The translations under genes were made by a program, and so were the position numbers. A DNA stretch of 64,000 nt, from positions 26,724,599 through 26,788,598 of the forward strand of contig NC_088309.1 of assembly GCF_910592395.1 (NCBI RefSeq), written 5' to 3'. This document shows positions 28,111-39,905 of this stretch, piece by piece (within the stretch, counting starts at the first letter, position 1; each line of letters starts with the position of its first letter). Below the pieces are notes generated by a model, which was not told the DNA's origin, did no database searches, and saw nothing but the letters and a program-made list of their open reading frames with translations. The stretch comes from Lineus longissimus (lineage: Eukaryota; Nemertea; Pilidiophora; Heteronemertea; Lineidae).

Positions 28111-29540
28111 TATTGTCCAGGGTTTATCATTGTGGGCACATGAACTCTTCTCGCGATGTTACCTCTTGCCTTATTTTCTGCTCGTTGTTTGTTAGAGTGG
28201 TGCTCGAGCCAACGTTGGCACTCATAAATGGATGCCGTGGCATACAAGTACGTATTATGACAGATGACGCATTCTGGCAACGGAAGTCCACCAATTGGTT
28301 ACATATTTTAGCGGAATAACTACAGAGATTACCAAGGAGAGAATGCACACCATTATTGGTGTAGGCAGGGCACGGACCTTGGTCCGTCCGTTGCCGGGGA
28401 CCGAATACAGCGGCGATGGAAATAAAACCATGGGATCTCTCGCCATTTCCTGCAATGTCAGACATTTGTTGGTGAATTTGATTAGGGGAATCAAATGGTA
28501 TCGAACTCATATCAAAATTGTAAACGAGAGTATACAAAAACATTTTTACAGAACGATTTCACTGATAACGTGTGAATCTTGACGGTATTGAATATCCGAC
28601 CAGCATCCGAGTTCAGATCTGGTACAAGATGATAGAATTTTTCTATTATACACCCGACTATTTTTCATCGTAAATTACTATTGAAGTCGATCCTGTCACT
28701 TCTAAAATTAATCCTACCCCAGCTATGTGGGAAATTACTGCCAATTTGGAGAGCCAGATAACATAACATCGTAGATAGAGGTCTAATTTAGTGATTCTAT
28801 CATTACCACTAACATGCGCGAATGTTACAACAACCATGATAACTGGCCTCGATAGTGCATATGGTACTTAACAGTATGAAAACAAAAATACAACTCGAAT
28901 CGCTTAAGTAGTTACATTGAATGTTTGGTCGCTTTTTCTCACCGAATAAAACATTTCGATTCTCCCACACTGTCATTGTTGTATTGTTGAGGAGCGGTTT
29001 ATATTTTGACGGCGTCTTAGAACTGAACGACTGCAAGAGAAATCAGACCCAAAATAGCCTTTCTGACAAGTACAATGAACGCTTAAAAGGAATGATTCCG
29101 TCGGCCATTGTCACTTTCCTGTTTTGCTACCATCAATTTGATGAACCGGAATCTGGAAAAAAATCGCTGCAACATAACTCATTCGAGCGTTATATAATGC
29201 ATCCAATCTAATATTATTCATCATATTCAACACAATTAATTCATAACTGTTTTGGTTTGCTTGCAGACGGCATGGAATGGTCTATATTTCGATGTAACAC
29301 ATAGTTTTTTTAACAATCCGTGAACACGGCGGTTATGTGGCTGTAACGGAAGATCAAGCAATCAGCAAGAGGAAAGTCAAATAGTATACTCCATTTGGTG
29401 ATGTTTAATAGTCAAGTCTGTTGCGTTAAGTTAATGAAACATGGTTAGTGGCGCACAGTCATACTGCACTATGGTTATGTTGCAGCAATCTCAACAACCA
29501 GACGTATGCCGTCCGTTACCTCCCCTCATTGGTGTAACAG

Positions 29541-29690
29541 AATACCGTCGGTGGAGTGGATCTGAAATTTAGAGGTCAAGATGATGTTGTAGAAGAAATA
29601 CGTAAAATGACCATGTGCAGTAGCAGTAGCAGTAACAGCCTAAAGACGTTCATTCACTACAGGCCAGATGATATCGACGATTATCGATGA
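29541..29690 (+). CDS. Possible terminal coding exon, unrecognised acidic/Ser-rich tail
   Basis: After a pyrimidine-rich stretch and TAACAG acceptor, an open frame of 49 codons runs to TGA at 29688. It reads VGGVDLKFRG, then DDVVEEIRKM, a run of five serines, KTFIHYRPDD and DIDDYR. This has the feel of a hydrophilic cytoplasmic tail but matches nothing I recognise. The exon overlaps the first half of a 106 bp tandem duplication. In the second copy the same frame ends DDFMR then stop (29797), which may be the ancestral end. No upstream exon was identified. Confidence 0.25.
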   Translation, partial: NTVGGVDLKFRGQDDVVEEIRKMTMCSSSSSNSLKTFIHYRPDDIDDYR

Positions 29691-29790
29691 TGTTGTAGAA
29701 GAAATACGTAAAATGACCCTGTGCAGTAGCAGTAGCAGCAACAGCCTAAAGACGTTCAATCACTACAGGCCAGATGATATCGACGATTTC
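29581..29790. repeat. 106 bp tandem duplication, two copies
   Basis: Copy 1 (29581-29686) and copy 2 (29687 to about 29788) are nearly identical, with three base differences visible (ATG/CTG, AGT/AGC, ATT/AAT context). The unit begins ATGATGTTGTAGAAGAAATA and ends GATATCGACGATT. The period is not a multiple of three. Confidence 0.9.
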
Positions 29791-29799
29791 ATGAGGTAG

Positions 29800-32700
29800 T
29801 AATTTGGTAGGCGACTGTACCGCGCCCATACTTATATCTGAATCTGACTGAGGTTAGTAGGAGATGTTTCGACGCCCCAGCCATGCATCGTTCGTTGACT
29901 TTCCACCATGATACTGAAGCTGCGCCATTCTTTGTAAAAATGATCTAAAAAATCACTGTGTCATTATTATTTTCTTTTGGACCAAACATCCATTTGTATT
30001 AATTATTAAAACTCGAGTAGAAAGCACTCAGCAATGTCAACCATACACCCCTTGTTTTCACCAAGCAAGCATTATAGTTACAGTCAACATTTTGATTACC
30101 CCACAATCGAAATCAATAAAAAGGGACCTCAGTTGTCGAAAGGGGAAGGAATCAATAAGGTTCAGCACTTTACATGCTATCGCTAAGATTGTGTGCCCCG
30201 GTGTTAGTAGAATTGATCTTCGACTTGTTTCACCGATTGTGTCTGAGCAGTATCCGACCAAAGGAAAGGGTATCCTGTTTCGTCTTCTTCGCGTCCACTT
30301 ATTGGACGACACAATTTGGCTTGTCTGAGGGCTTCTTGTAGTGGCCAGTCATATCAAGTACATCGCTCGCGGTCATCGCTCTCGAGTTGCAAAATCCTTT
30401 CTTGGTTGTTTTCTATTCTGTAAGCATCTTGACCCTCACGTTTGGGCTCCCTTCCTTACACCACAGACTCCAGATGCAAATATCGTGTGTTGCGTGTCAT
30501 GTTATGTATACTGCATTGTACATTTGCATTCAAATGCACGCAATACTAAAAAGAGGCATATAGTGTGCTTTCACTTTCAAAGGGATCGCGTTAAGATAAT
30601 ATCGGTTCAAAAAGTGATTGATATCTTTTTGCTCTCTCTTAGCTGCTTGAATCAAATGTCAAAGAAAGAATGAAAGGAATATTCAAAAGCTCATTAAATT
30701 GAATGCACGGCATTACGATGCATGACACGGTTCTGAGAAAGTACCAGTACATCTGTGAGTCTTACGAGTGACTGGGGCAGAACGGAGAACTTCCCTAAAG
30801 CATTCACCCACTGAATATCGCAATATGTGTATATTGAAGAATAGTGGCCACGATGGTAGTCTGTCTATTCATAGCGAAGATAATGTTTCATGATCTCTGT
30901 TGTTGATACCACGATATGAATCTAATTACTGAGTCAGTCATTTCGTTTGTCATCCATTACGATGAAGAGTGATTATCTTTGGTCGACTATGATCCGTTAA
31001 ATCATAATAAAAACCAAACTTTAGGGAAATTATACGAGTTAACTGACGGCCGTATCACTCAGTAGATATGCATTATACATAGTTTAACTTCGGGCCACTG
31101 AATCAAGAACCAGTAAGGGTTAAGACATCGGCACTGTAAAAGACCATTGGTAAAAGAGGGAGATAGATACGGGACCGCTGTGGATTCGTTCTCCTTTTCT
31201 CCATTAAACCTTCATGGGCAATGTTTCGACCCCTTACCGACCCTTAAGTAAGTGGCCTCTTGTTTAACTTAAAAAGTCGACATTGAGTGTTGATCCATCA
31301 GACGCGTGACCTATCTCGCACGATTGAAGGGATGAGTTGGTTGTTGGAGTATTTTATCATACCGCTGGGGCTGTGACGGAGAACACTTTATGGGTTTGCC
31401 TTCGACGACCGTGCATGCAAGCCTCGTAAACCCTTCACCTTAGCTTTGCTAATTAGTCTCCGTCTCACCTGACATCGAACTTCCTTCATTACCTCTGGCT
31501 ATCAATACTGGGTTGAAAGGAGACATTCCAGAAATACATTTAATAACATACTAAGACATGCAAATGATGTGTATAAGTTCATCTTTAACAGTCTTCCTGA
31601 AACTGCAGTCTGTGTTCCTGCCTTTTGATGAGCCTGATGGTTATCCGTTCGCTTCCTTAGAGTTCAGAAAATGTATGGACAAGATTGGCCTAATAAAGAG
31701 ACTGTTATTTCCTTATGAAGATGGCGAACACGATAAGGGTTTGATCAAAATGGCTAGTGATCGTCATCATTAAAGCATATCGTTTGTGATTCAAAGAGAG
31801 ATACGCGGAAGGGTTATATATTGTGTGTTTTGTATCATGATTTTATTTCAAAGGCAGTTGGGTTTCGTTCAAAGAAAGCATACGAACGTGCGAGTTTCGA
31901 AATAAGTAGAACGTCGCTTTACTGCATATCTAGCGAAATCGTTATCTATTGAAAATTAGTTACGTTTGAGGCTGATATAAGTTAACATAAATGGACATGA
32001 AATATGTTGAAGGAATGTTACGAGGTGCATCATATTGGTGTTGACAGAAAACATTTAAAGGTTTTTCAAAAGCTTAGAAACATTTATTTCATATTTCATT
32101 TTTTTCTATCAGCGAGACACAAAATATTCTTTACTTTACGTGTCGATTATTTGAATATTTTACGAACGATTGGCTTCAATACTAAAGCAACATTTCGTGT
32201 ACAGACCGATGCATGTGCTATCTTCTATTTCACGGGCTTGTGACCATCACTTAAACAATATTTACTCTTGGGGAGCCGAGGCCCACCTATCATCCATCTT
32301 CGTGACGGCTTTCAATGCATTATTCAGTTAGCTGCAACGTAACACGTACGTTTGTAGTGTCGAGCAGATCAGATAGCATTAGGACATGATCTTATGACAG
32401 ATCACTGGAAAACGCAAGTTATCGTTATGTTTGAGAAATACATTTTTGATGAACATTGACATTGTATTTCGGGAAGAATTTTGCAAAAACTAGTGATAGG
32501 GATTCATGAAAACAATCATACGTCAGTGATTTCAGTGCTATGACATTTTAAGCCTGTTGAAAGAAGGGGAAGGTCTGACACCTGATCGGGTTGCTGAAAT
32601 TCTCCTTCGAAGGAAATAGATTGCTCCGTTACGAACTATGAAATTGATTTGCGTGGCAGACAGTGAACATGACTTGTCGAACTTTCATAACATGTTTGCA

Positions 32701-33500
32701 ACAGTGGCGACGGGATTAGCTAAGATAGGTAGTTCACCATCAGATGAAAATGTGACCTAATCTTACAACTGCCCAAGGGAACCTCACCTACCCCCGCCCA
32801 CTCCTCACTGATTTATTGTCCGGCGGTTACATCTACAAGCGTCGGTCGGCGTTCAATCTATTGACATTGCACAAGCACAACTACATGTGAAAAGGGGTGA
32901 GATTTCAGTATAAAACAACACTGCATGTTCTCCGCCCGCCTTTATATCGATGCAGTTATTGGAGATCCGTATAACACAAATGCGTGAAAAAATCGACCAA
33001 ATACTAATGTTTGCGTCCGCGATACGGTATTGTTTACCTAAACCATTCTAATCGAAATAGCCGGACAAATGTAGCCGGGAGGTTGAACAATACCATTTGT
33101 CAATGTTTCCGTATGGGTAAACGAACTCGGTGGTTAGGCGCCATAGTTGTATTACAAGTACTGTTACGTCATCAATAATAGTGCTCCTGTTGCAAAGGAA
33201 GCAATACAAGGTCTGGTACTAATGTAACTCTTTGAATGTTTAATTTGGGCTCAGGGAAGAATAGAAAATGTACTTGTCGAGTACATTGTAGCATCATTTT
33301 AGTATGCATAAATATATTTCAGCTGTGCCAAACTCATAGACACAACTGGTTACCTATTTTTCGAATACATTCATCCGTTTTATTGGTCAATGATTCTTAT
33401 AACTATGCCAACATTTAAGAAAAGTTAAAACGTTACGATTTAAGGCGTGTTGTAACAGAGAAAAAAGGTATTGGACAATAGCATTGTAAGATAAACGAAA
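29800..33500. other. Gene-free stretch
   Basis: Only short open frames without domains occur (for example 30341-30673 and 31558-31773, plus). No matched splice pairs or repeats stand out. Confidence 0.4.
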
Positions 33501-33524
33501 TGATGAAAAAGCCAAATATTTTAC

Positions 33525-33711
33525 CGAGATAGTCAGCGTTCTTGATGGGGTGATGGATGGCCCAGCTCAAGCTAGTTCTACCTCTGCACCACGCTGACTT
33601 CCCCTTGCCGATGATGACCACGCCCTCAAGATACTCGGGGCAGAGAACTCTTTTACTTGTGGCCAAAGTGTGCTCGTGATCATCCAGCCAGCGGCATACC
33701 ATCACATTATG
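33525..33711 (-). CDS. Candidate internal coding exon, possibly Ig-like domain
   Basis: On the minus strand an acceptor (GGGTTCAG) at 33712 opens a 62-codon frame that ends at a donor (CTCG followed by GTAAAA) at 33525, phase 0 in and phase 1 out. The base composition is clearly richer in G+C than its surroundings, as expected of coding sequence. It reads VMVCRWLDD, then KRVLCPEYLEGV, then SAWCRGRTSLSWAIHHPI, ending KNADYLG. A Cys-x-Trp followed by a late Ser-Leu...Ile...Asp-Tyr-x-Gly pattern is compatible with an Ig-fold strand order, where Y-x-C would follow in the next exon. That assignment is only an inference, and neither flanking exon is confirmed. Confidence 0.35.
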
Positions 33712-34450
33712 CTGAACCCTTCACCCGACCCGAAATAATTTTACTAAATTGCTACCATTTCAGCATCATCTGGTTCTAAATCATTTGATTGCATCCTGTT
33801 TCCAGATGCATAGGACATGTGTGATTTATGTACATACTGTGTATTGTAATAAGATAATAATGCGTTATTTACAGACAATTTTCCCTTTGTATTATGCTTC
33901 ATTTTTGCATTGGCTGGCATGAGACAGCTGGAACCTGATATTTCTCATAAGAATCAAAATGGTTCACCACCTTAATTCATATTCATACTGATAAGTTTGT
34001 TGGGGGTAAAATTTCGAATCATTGTTGCCTACCAGCGATTTTCGGTGTGGGACATCAAGGTTGCAACATTGGACGTTATACAAATGCATCACTTTTTAAT
34101 GTTACCATGCTGTTTTATAGAATTCAGGTTGACTTCTTTTTATAGTTGATCCTACGCTCATGAGCACATAGGCCTTAAAGGCGATTACTAAGTATTATAA
34201 AAAAACATCATACATGTATCATAAATAATATACATATACTTCAAAAACTGAAATAAAACGATTTCTAATTTCGTTGATCCCATAACAATAACAAAACAAT
34301 GTAGTAGCCTTTTGGAGATGGACAATCGTGACGATCTCACCGGATTGTCCTGCCCAGCGACCATAGTTTTTGGTTTGGGGACCTCCTTTAGCAGACATCA
34401 TTGGCATCTTTTTTCATTTCTTAATTTAAAGTGAATGAAAATGACTTACC

Positions 34451-34498
34451 TGAAGGGAAGACCAAGATGGAAAGAATCACAAGAAATAATAAAGCCAT
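34451..34498 (-). CDS. Signal-peptide first exon
   Basis: On the minus strand ATG at 34498 opens the peptide MALLFLVILSILVFPSG, a textbook secretory signal, and meets a strong donor (TTCAG then GTAAGT) in phase 1 at 34451. A second frame at about 34310-34382 (GGPQTKNYGRWAGQSGEI) would join in phase 1 if spliced at CTAAAG, but that acceptor has no pyrimidine tract. The exon at 33525-33711 lies downstream in the same direction and may belong to the same secreted or surface protein, although the phases do not join directly. The gene is incomplete as read. Confidence 0.4.
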
Positions 34499-36010
34499 GT
34501 TGTCCGCTACTGGTCCAGCACAAATACTAGCAAATTGAGAAAGTTAAATTATCCGGTATTATGACGGTCCCAGAAAATCACTGCTATGCTTATCCTTTGA
34601 TATCACGCTGACGTTCAATTTATCACGAAAGTTACAGTCTATCCTTGAAAGAAATATTGTAGGAGTGCAACAACATTATGAGCACGTGGTGAGTCCAAGC
34701 AAAACTCACAGCAACTCGTTAATAATTCACAGGTTTCGCTCTACGTTATCACCAACTGATCACCAGCGAGCCGAATTCATTGAAACTTCAGTTCAAACTG
34801 TACAACGATAGGCGGAGCCCTTCCTCGTGCTGATGAGTTCGGTTCAGCCTTGGTACTCTGGTGTTATATGCCAACGTTTGAGAGCACGAAAGATGGATCG
34901 ATTCCTGATCCTGTAGCGGCAGATGGAGTGGAGGCGGTCACCGCTCTCTCTCTCAGTTCGACATTTAAGTGCCTGCATAGAATCTGCGTTGGGAGATAGG
35001 GCTTTCAGGAGGTGTAGTCCTGATCTTTGCTCTTACAAGGCGCGGAGTCAGAAAGGTAATTAAGTATTGGGAAATGATTTCTAGTGTATCGGTGCAGTGT
35101 TTCGGAGTGTTTCCCTTCAAGGTTTGGGAACGCTAAAAGGCAGAGTGACACGTTTTATGTCCCCCTATTGAAAGATCATGGTCTCTCCAGATGTCTTTCG
35201 GATGGAAACACTGAAATAACAACCTAAAACGTTACACTTTGATAAAGTCTATCTTGTCTAAGGATTTCAAATGCATTCTTTCTTCCGCCTGCATGCCTGC
35301 GTACTTGTTCAAGCACTCGTATACTCTACAGTTGCATGAGTGACTTTTTCAATACCTCGACTCGTGTTGGGTCTGAGAGTCTATGGCAACGCGTTTGCTC
35401 GTTAATGCTGCACTCCCACCACAATTGAGGACAACAGGTTCATAATCTTTGGTGATTGACAATGACCATTACCAAAGAAGCAAATGACAACGCTTTCGAC
35501 ATCACTGTTCTTTGTAACTACATCAAGTGGTGATGACAGTAATGCCATGGCACCCTTTAAGGTATATGCGACACGATCCCGTTGACATTTGCCTCGGTGT
35601 CCTTTCAGTGTTAGCCTTGAAAAGCCGTATTCATAGTGTACATTGAAGGAGAATCACACACTGACGCACAACTCAAGTTACGTTACAAATACACTCAAGA
35701 TTTCAACGATACTTGTGCATCTTCAATTGGCTCATATGTCAAACGTGCTAATGAATTATTCACTGACCGACTGTTAGTATGTTAGTCGACAATTACCTTC
35801 AATTCGGGAATTCGACAGTTACGACATACGCAAACCTACTCTCCTACCGAGGGCGTCATATCTGAAGTCAGACAATTTAGTTAGTCATACATTTCAATAT
35901 TTCACCGTCTCAACAGGCAAATAACGATTACATGATCACTAATAACGGATTTCCAAAATCAAAACGTATCGGGTTTAAGTGTTTGTAATCTGAGTGTTTT
36001 ATCACCAAAA
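34499..36010. other. Divergent intergenic region
   Basis: This lies between the minus-strand signal-peptide exon and the plus-strand PAN-GON gene, so both promoters should fall here. No open frame or repeat is convincing, and no clear TATA box was picked out. Confidence 0.35.
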
Positions 36011-38714
36011 ATGGAAACCACTTCAGGAAAATGCAGAATTAGTCTATATTTTCTTGCCATGTTTTTTCTACTTTCTGTAAACTCCTTTGACAACATGCCG
36101 GGCCTCAAAACGCAAAAGTTTCATCTTTCATTCCATTCGGAGGAAAGAATTCCTGGACCTTATCTACCAAATGAAAAGACTAAGCTCTATCTTCGATTGT
36201 TCCAGTGCGGCGTAGAATGCATGGTGGACAAGGAATGCAAATCCTTCAATCACTTCGCCGAGGATGGGAAATGCGAACTCAGTGCCTCAGTGTTCGACCC
36301 ATGCATTGCATCGTCTAGCCTTTTCAAGAAAACATATTTGCAGAGGACACGAGGATGGGAACATTTCACCATGCTTGTTCTTAATAAAGGTAGCAGCAAA
36401 TTTCTTTATTATCTAATCTACCAAATACTATCTTGCACATCCATTGCAAGGCTATGCTACGATCTTGTGAATATGTGCCGCAGATTGTCGACACTGCCGT
36501 TGCTGTTTAGAGATGGTATTATTTGTATGATGTTCAGAACTGGCCTGTTTTGAAAATGCAGACCATGATTCACTATGGCATGTCATTGACAGTCATGTCC
36601 TTAACGTCTTGGGCTCTAGTGCGCTAACTATATTTCGGATAAAGTTTGCTTTTTTTATTGAAATCGGCTTCCGGATCAAACAGAATTTTCTGTACCGACG
36701 ATAATGGACCATAAAATTATATTTCGTTAGCTCTGCTCAATAAAACGAGCAACAACTTTAAATAAATCCAAGTAGAACTTTATGCTCCAGAGCCTAAAAC
36801 CTTGAGGACAAGGCTGATAAAAATCGATAGTGAAATCAAGTTATTCTCTCAGAAAGTTCCTCAAATTCTTCCTAACTAGACTCCCGAGGTAAAGACAATA
36901 TAGTCATATAAGGGGAAGGACTGAGGCTGATCCACTCTTACCGGTGTGTATTCAGATATTTGTTTCTTCTTCCAGGAAAGTCCCAATGTTGCACTGAACA
37001 AGCTTACCAGAGAAACTCAACCGGATACGCTCCTCTGCCAGACATGCCAGATGGGGAGTATAACCTCTACCCTGGCACTCCACGTCAAACCGTTAAGCCT
37101 GCCAATTTTTTCTGCCACCGTTATAAGGACGAAACGCCTGGATATTACAGAGATTACGTAAACTTGACAAAAATAAATACATTCGCGTATGACTCCAAGG
37201 ATGCCCCGCAGCAACTGGAAAAATTTCGGAAAAATCACGGCGTAACTACATTCTCGAAGATAAGGGTCAGTCCAATTGTAAGTATCAAGCAATAACTTGA
37301 AATTCAATGCACCATCTCCTGAATCATTTTTATCATGAATAACCCATCCTTGAGTGTCCATCAGACGGCGCGGATAATAAAAAAATTCGTCTGGTCCCTT
37401 ACCTCAACAAACGCGCCAAGGCCCGGATATGGACCATGCTGCATAGGGCGTTTTACTTATTTCTGAGACTTGGTCATTCGTGATCGGGTGAGCAATGTGA
37501 TCAGATCTGGTTAGGTCCCATGTTTTCGGCCCTATTGATCACAAGGACTACAATCTCAAAGGCGGTTTTTGATCATTCTGGCGGATTTATACATGTACCT
37601 GGAACTCAGCTAAGCTTGAAATTAAGACGAAACGCAACGACACGGTACCACAGGTAGGCCTGTGGGTGAGCGGCATACTGCGACTATTCTTGCGCGGATT
37701 AAGGGAAGGGGCTGATAATCAAGCCTGCAAATACTGCGAAAATCGGATACATGTATATACTTTAGACCCGGACGTCATTCATTACATGGCGACAATGATA
37801 GTGACAATTAGGTCTATATGACCCTTGCTTTGGAGAGTGATACGAGCCTACATATATCTAGCGCGCCGTCCAGTTAAAATGACGTATTTTCTTTCAGACT
37901 TTGAAGATTGATCACACTGACAAGACATATGCCACAACTAGTTCTCCAACAGATGTGAAAATAAACTATGGATATGGCTTTGGATGCAACCCCAATTCGA
38001 CCACGGCAAAGGCTAGGGTCATTATAGATTTGCGGGACACCGGTTTCTCTATTGACAAAGATAAGGTGAGGTTAATGGACCTGACGATGAAGTGATCACT
38101 TCATTCTTTTTCTTTCCCATTCATGCTAATTCTCATTTAGATGGGCACATCCCTACAAGAATGGCTTGAAGCATAAGAAAATAATATGAAACTATTTTCT
38201 TCACACACCTTTTTTGGAAATCGACTGCTGTCAACTTCATTAGTCTTGTACCAAACATATCCTTGTGTGTCACTATGGAACTTCAGTGTCCCTCGGTACC
38301 AATATATAGAAAAAATATAATTTGCCGCCTCGATATCAACCATTGTGCTTCGCTTTTTGCCTGTCGTGTATGTCGACACTTTTCTTAGTAAGTAGTTGAA
38401 CATTTGGGGGTTGCTTTGCCTTGCCATATATGAAGCTCAAGGTTCAGCCATCGTATGGCTTCCAAGTTGTGAATATATCTAAGGGAAGAGAAAGTAACAA
38501 AGGTGAAAATTCTTCAAGTCGTGGCCGTTACTTGTGATAAAATTAAAGATGATACATTTTCGTCATGATGGAGTGTATCATGATGGCGTACACAGGTAAT
38601 GAATATTTAACACTATTTCTTTGCAGACAACAATCAAAAACTACCCCTACACAAGACGCACTGCTGAAACCTGGCTACACAGTGATCAGTACCTCACATA
38701 CCAGTGCGATTTAA
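36011..38714 (+). CDS. Secreted PAN/apple + GON domain protein
   Basis: Four exons join in phase: 36011-36389, 36976-37277, 37898-38065 and 38628-38714 (the last is least certain), giving about 311 residues. Residues 10-26 (LYFLAMFFLLSVNSF) form a signal peptide. Residues about 48-100 hold a PAN/apple-like module with Cys at 66, 70, 76, 88 and 98 around ECKSFNHF. From residue about 140 the sequence follows the GON domain known from ADAMTS9/20 (gon-1): DGEYNLYPG, then YYRDYVNL, TTFSKIRVSPITLKIDHTDK, TYATTS, NYGYGFGC and IDLRDTGFSID. No metalloprotease or thrombospondin repeats are present, so it should be an extracellular binding protein rather than a protease. In GON-bearing proteases this domain is implicated in cell migration and ER-to-Golgi secretion. 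Exon 4 in the joined frame adds only 28 residues; another frame of the same exon stays open longer, so the C-terminus is open to doubt. Confidence 0.75.
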
Positions 38715-39905
38715 TGCACCAATTACCTAGTGTGACTTGGACTAGGCACTGCGGCATTTGTATCGCAAGTTTATATCTGCGAAATAACTAGCCCATAGTC
38801 CACTTCTAAATTTAAGTTGAAAGTTGGCTGTAGCATCTGCATGCCAACCTGGCTGCAGCTTATTGTGTTGCGAGCAATTCGGCTACACGACAGTCAGTGA
38901 AGAAGATAGAGACGGGGTTGTTTACTCAAGAACTTTTAAAATAACATTTTATGGATGTATAAGAATGGTTTATTCAACAGTTCTAGTTGCTTACATATCA
39001 TTCGGTGCACCTGAGTTAAGGCCTGATTCAAGATTATGATGATGCATCTTGCCTTTAGACCTTTTGGTGGCACTGGTCGGCACTTCTGCATGCCAACCCG
39101 GCTGCTGGGTTTTTGCCAAGTTATTTCCAATATATTGAACATATTGTCGCCATGCCGCAGCAACAGGTTTGCCATTTTCTGGTCTTTCTTAAAGGATTGA
39201 TTACAAATATTAGGCCTAACTCTTATCCGACGACCTACGTCATTTTTTTCTATTGTGATGTTATAGTATTTTGTCTTCTTTTACTCTCTTGATACTGTCA
39301 CATTGTCGTATTACAGTCGTTTTCTCAGTAGTGTCTGTGTACTTGAGTTTGTGTTCAGAAAGCTACGCATTTGTACATTTCGAGTACCAACTCATTCCCA
39401 TCCAGTGTTAATCAATGTTTTTTTAGTATTGCTTTTTAATTATTTATAATGTGCTACTACATTGTTATAATTAAGCACTCCATTTAAATTTGTTGGTGAG
39501 TTTATAAAGTTCAGATTCAACTCAAACCGGGACTTTGTTCTCTTCTCACTTGCTAAGATGCTGTAGCGAGTTTGCGCCAACTGTATCTGGTTCGACTCCA
39601 CCCTTGCACAGGAACACAAAACATTAAAGAAGTGCCCGAAATGAATATTCGTTAAATTTGTCCCTTGAGGAGCAAAAGGTCGTAAATGACATTCAGAATT
39701 CGAAAGACCATTCAAATAGTCCTTACAAATGATTAGAGAAGTATGATTTTTCTGTTGCAACTTATTATTTCTAAAAACAGGACACCATCTGATGGGAATA
39801 TGGTATTTTGAATGAATGTGGGAAAGATGTACGTTTGAAAATGGGAAAAAAATGCGAATGCCACCTGTGACGTTTTGTCAGTCAAGGTACGAATTACGTC
39901 ACACA
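38715..39905. other. Convergent intergenic region
   Basis: This is the space between the 3' ends of the PAN-GON gene and the esterase gene. A short motif (TCTGCATGCCAACC, then CGGCTGC or TGGCTGC) occurs twice in the same orientation, near 38835 and 39087. No exon is supported. Confidence 0.4.

Larger units (their letters stand above)
27430..29540. other. Gene-free stretch with AT microsatellite and SINE scrap
   Basis: Downstream of the retroelement relic no exon is supported. It contains an ATAATAATA-type low-complexity tract (27940-28010), a tRNA-like SINE fragment (28050-28110), and short overlapping frames on both strands around 28130-28580 that lack any domain. Confidence 0.45.

Noticed and set aside
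38137-38427. 96-codon minus-strand frame inside a PAN-GON intron, with a DTQGY phrase loosely like one near 37350
   Set aside because: The similarity is only a few residues and no splice or domain support was found.
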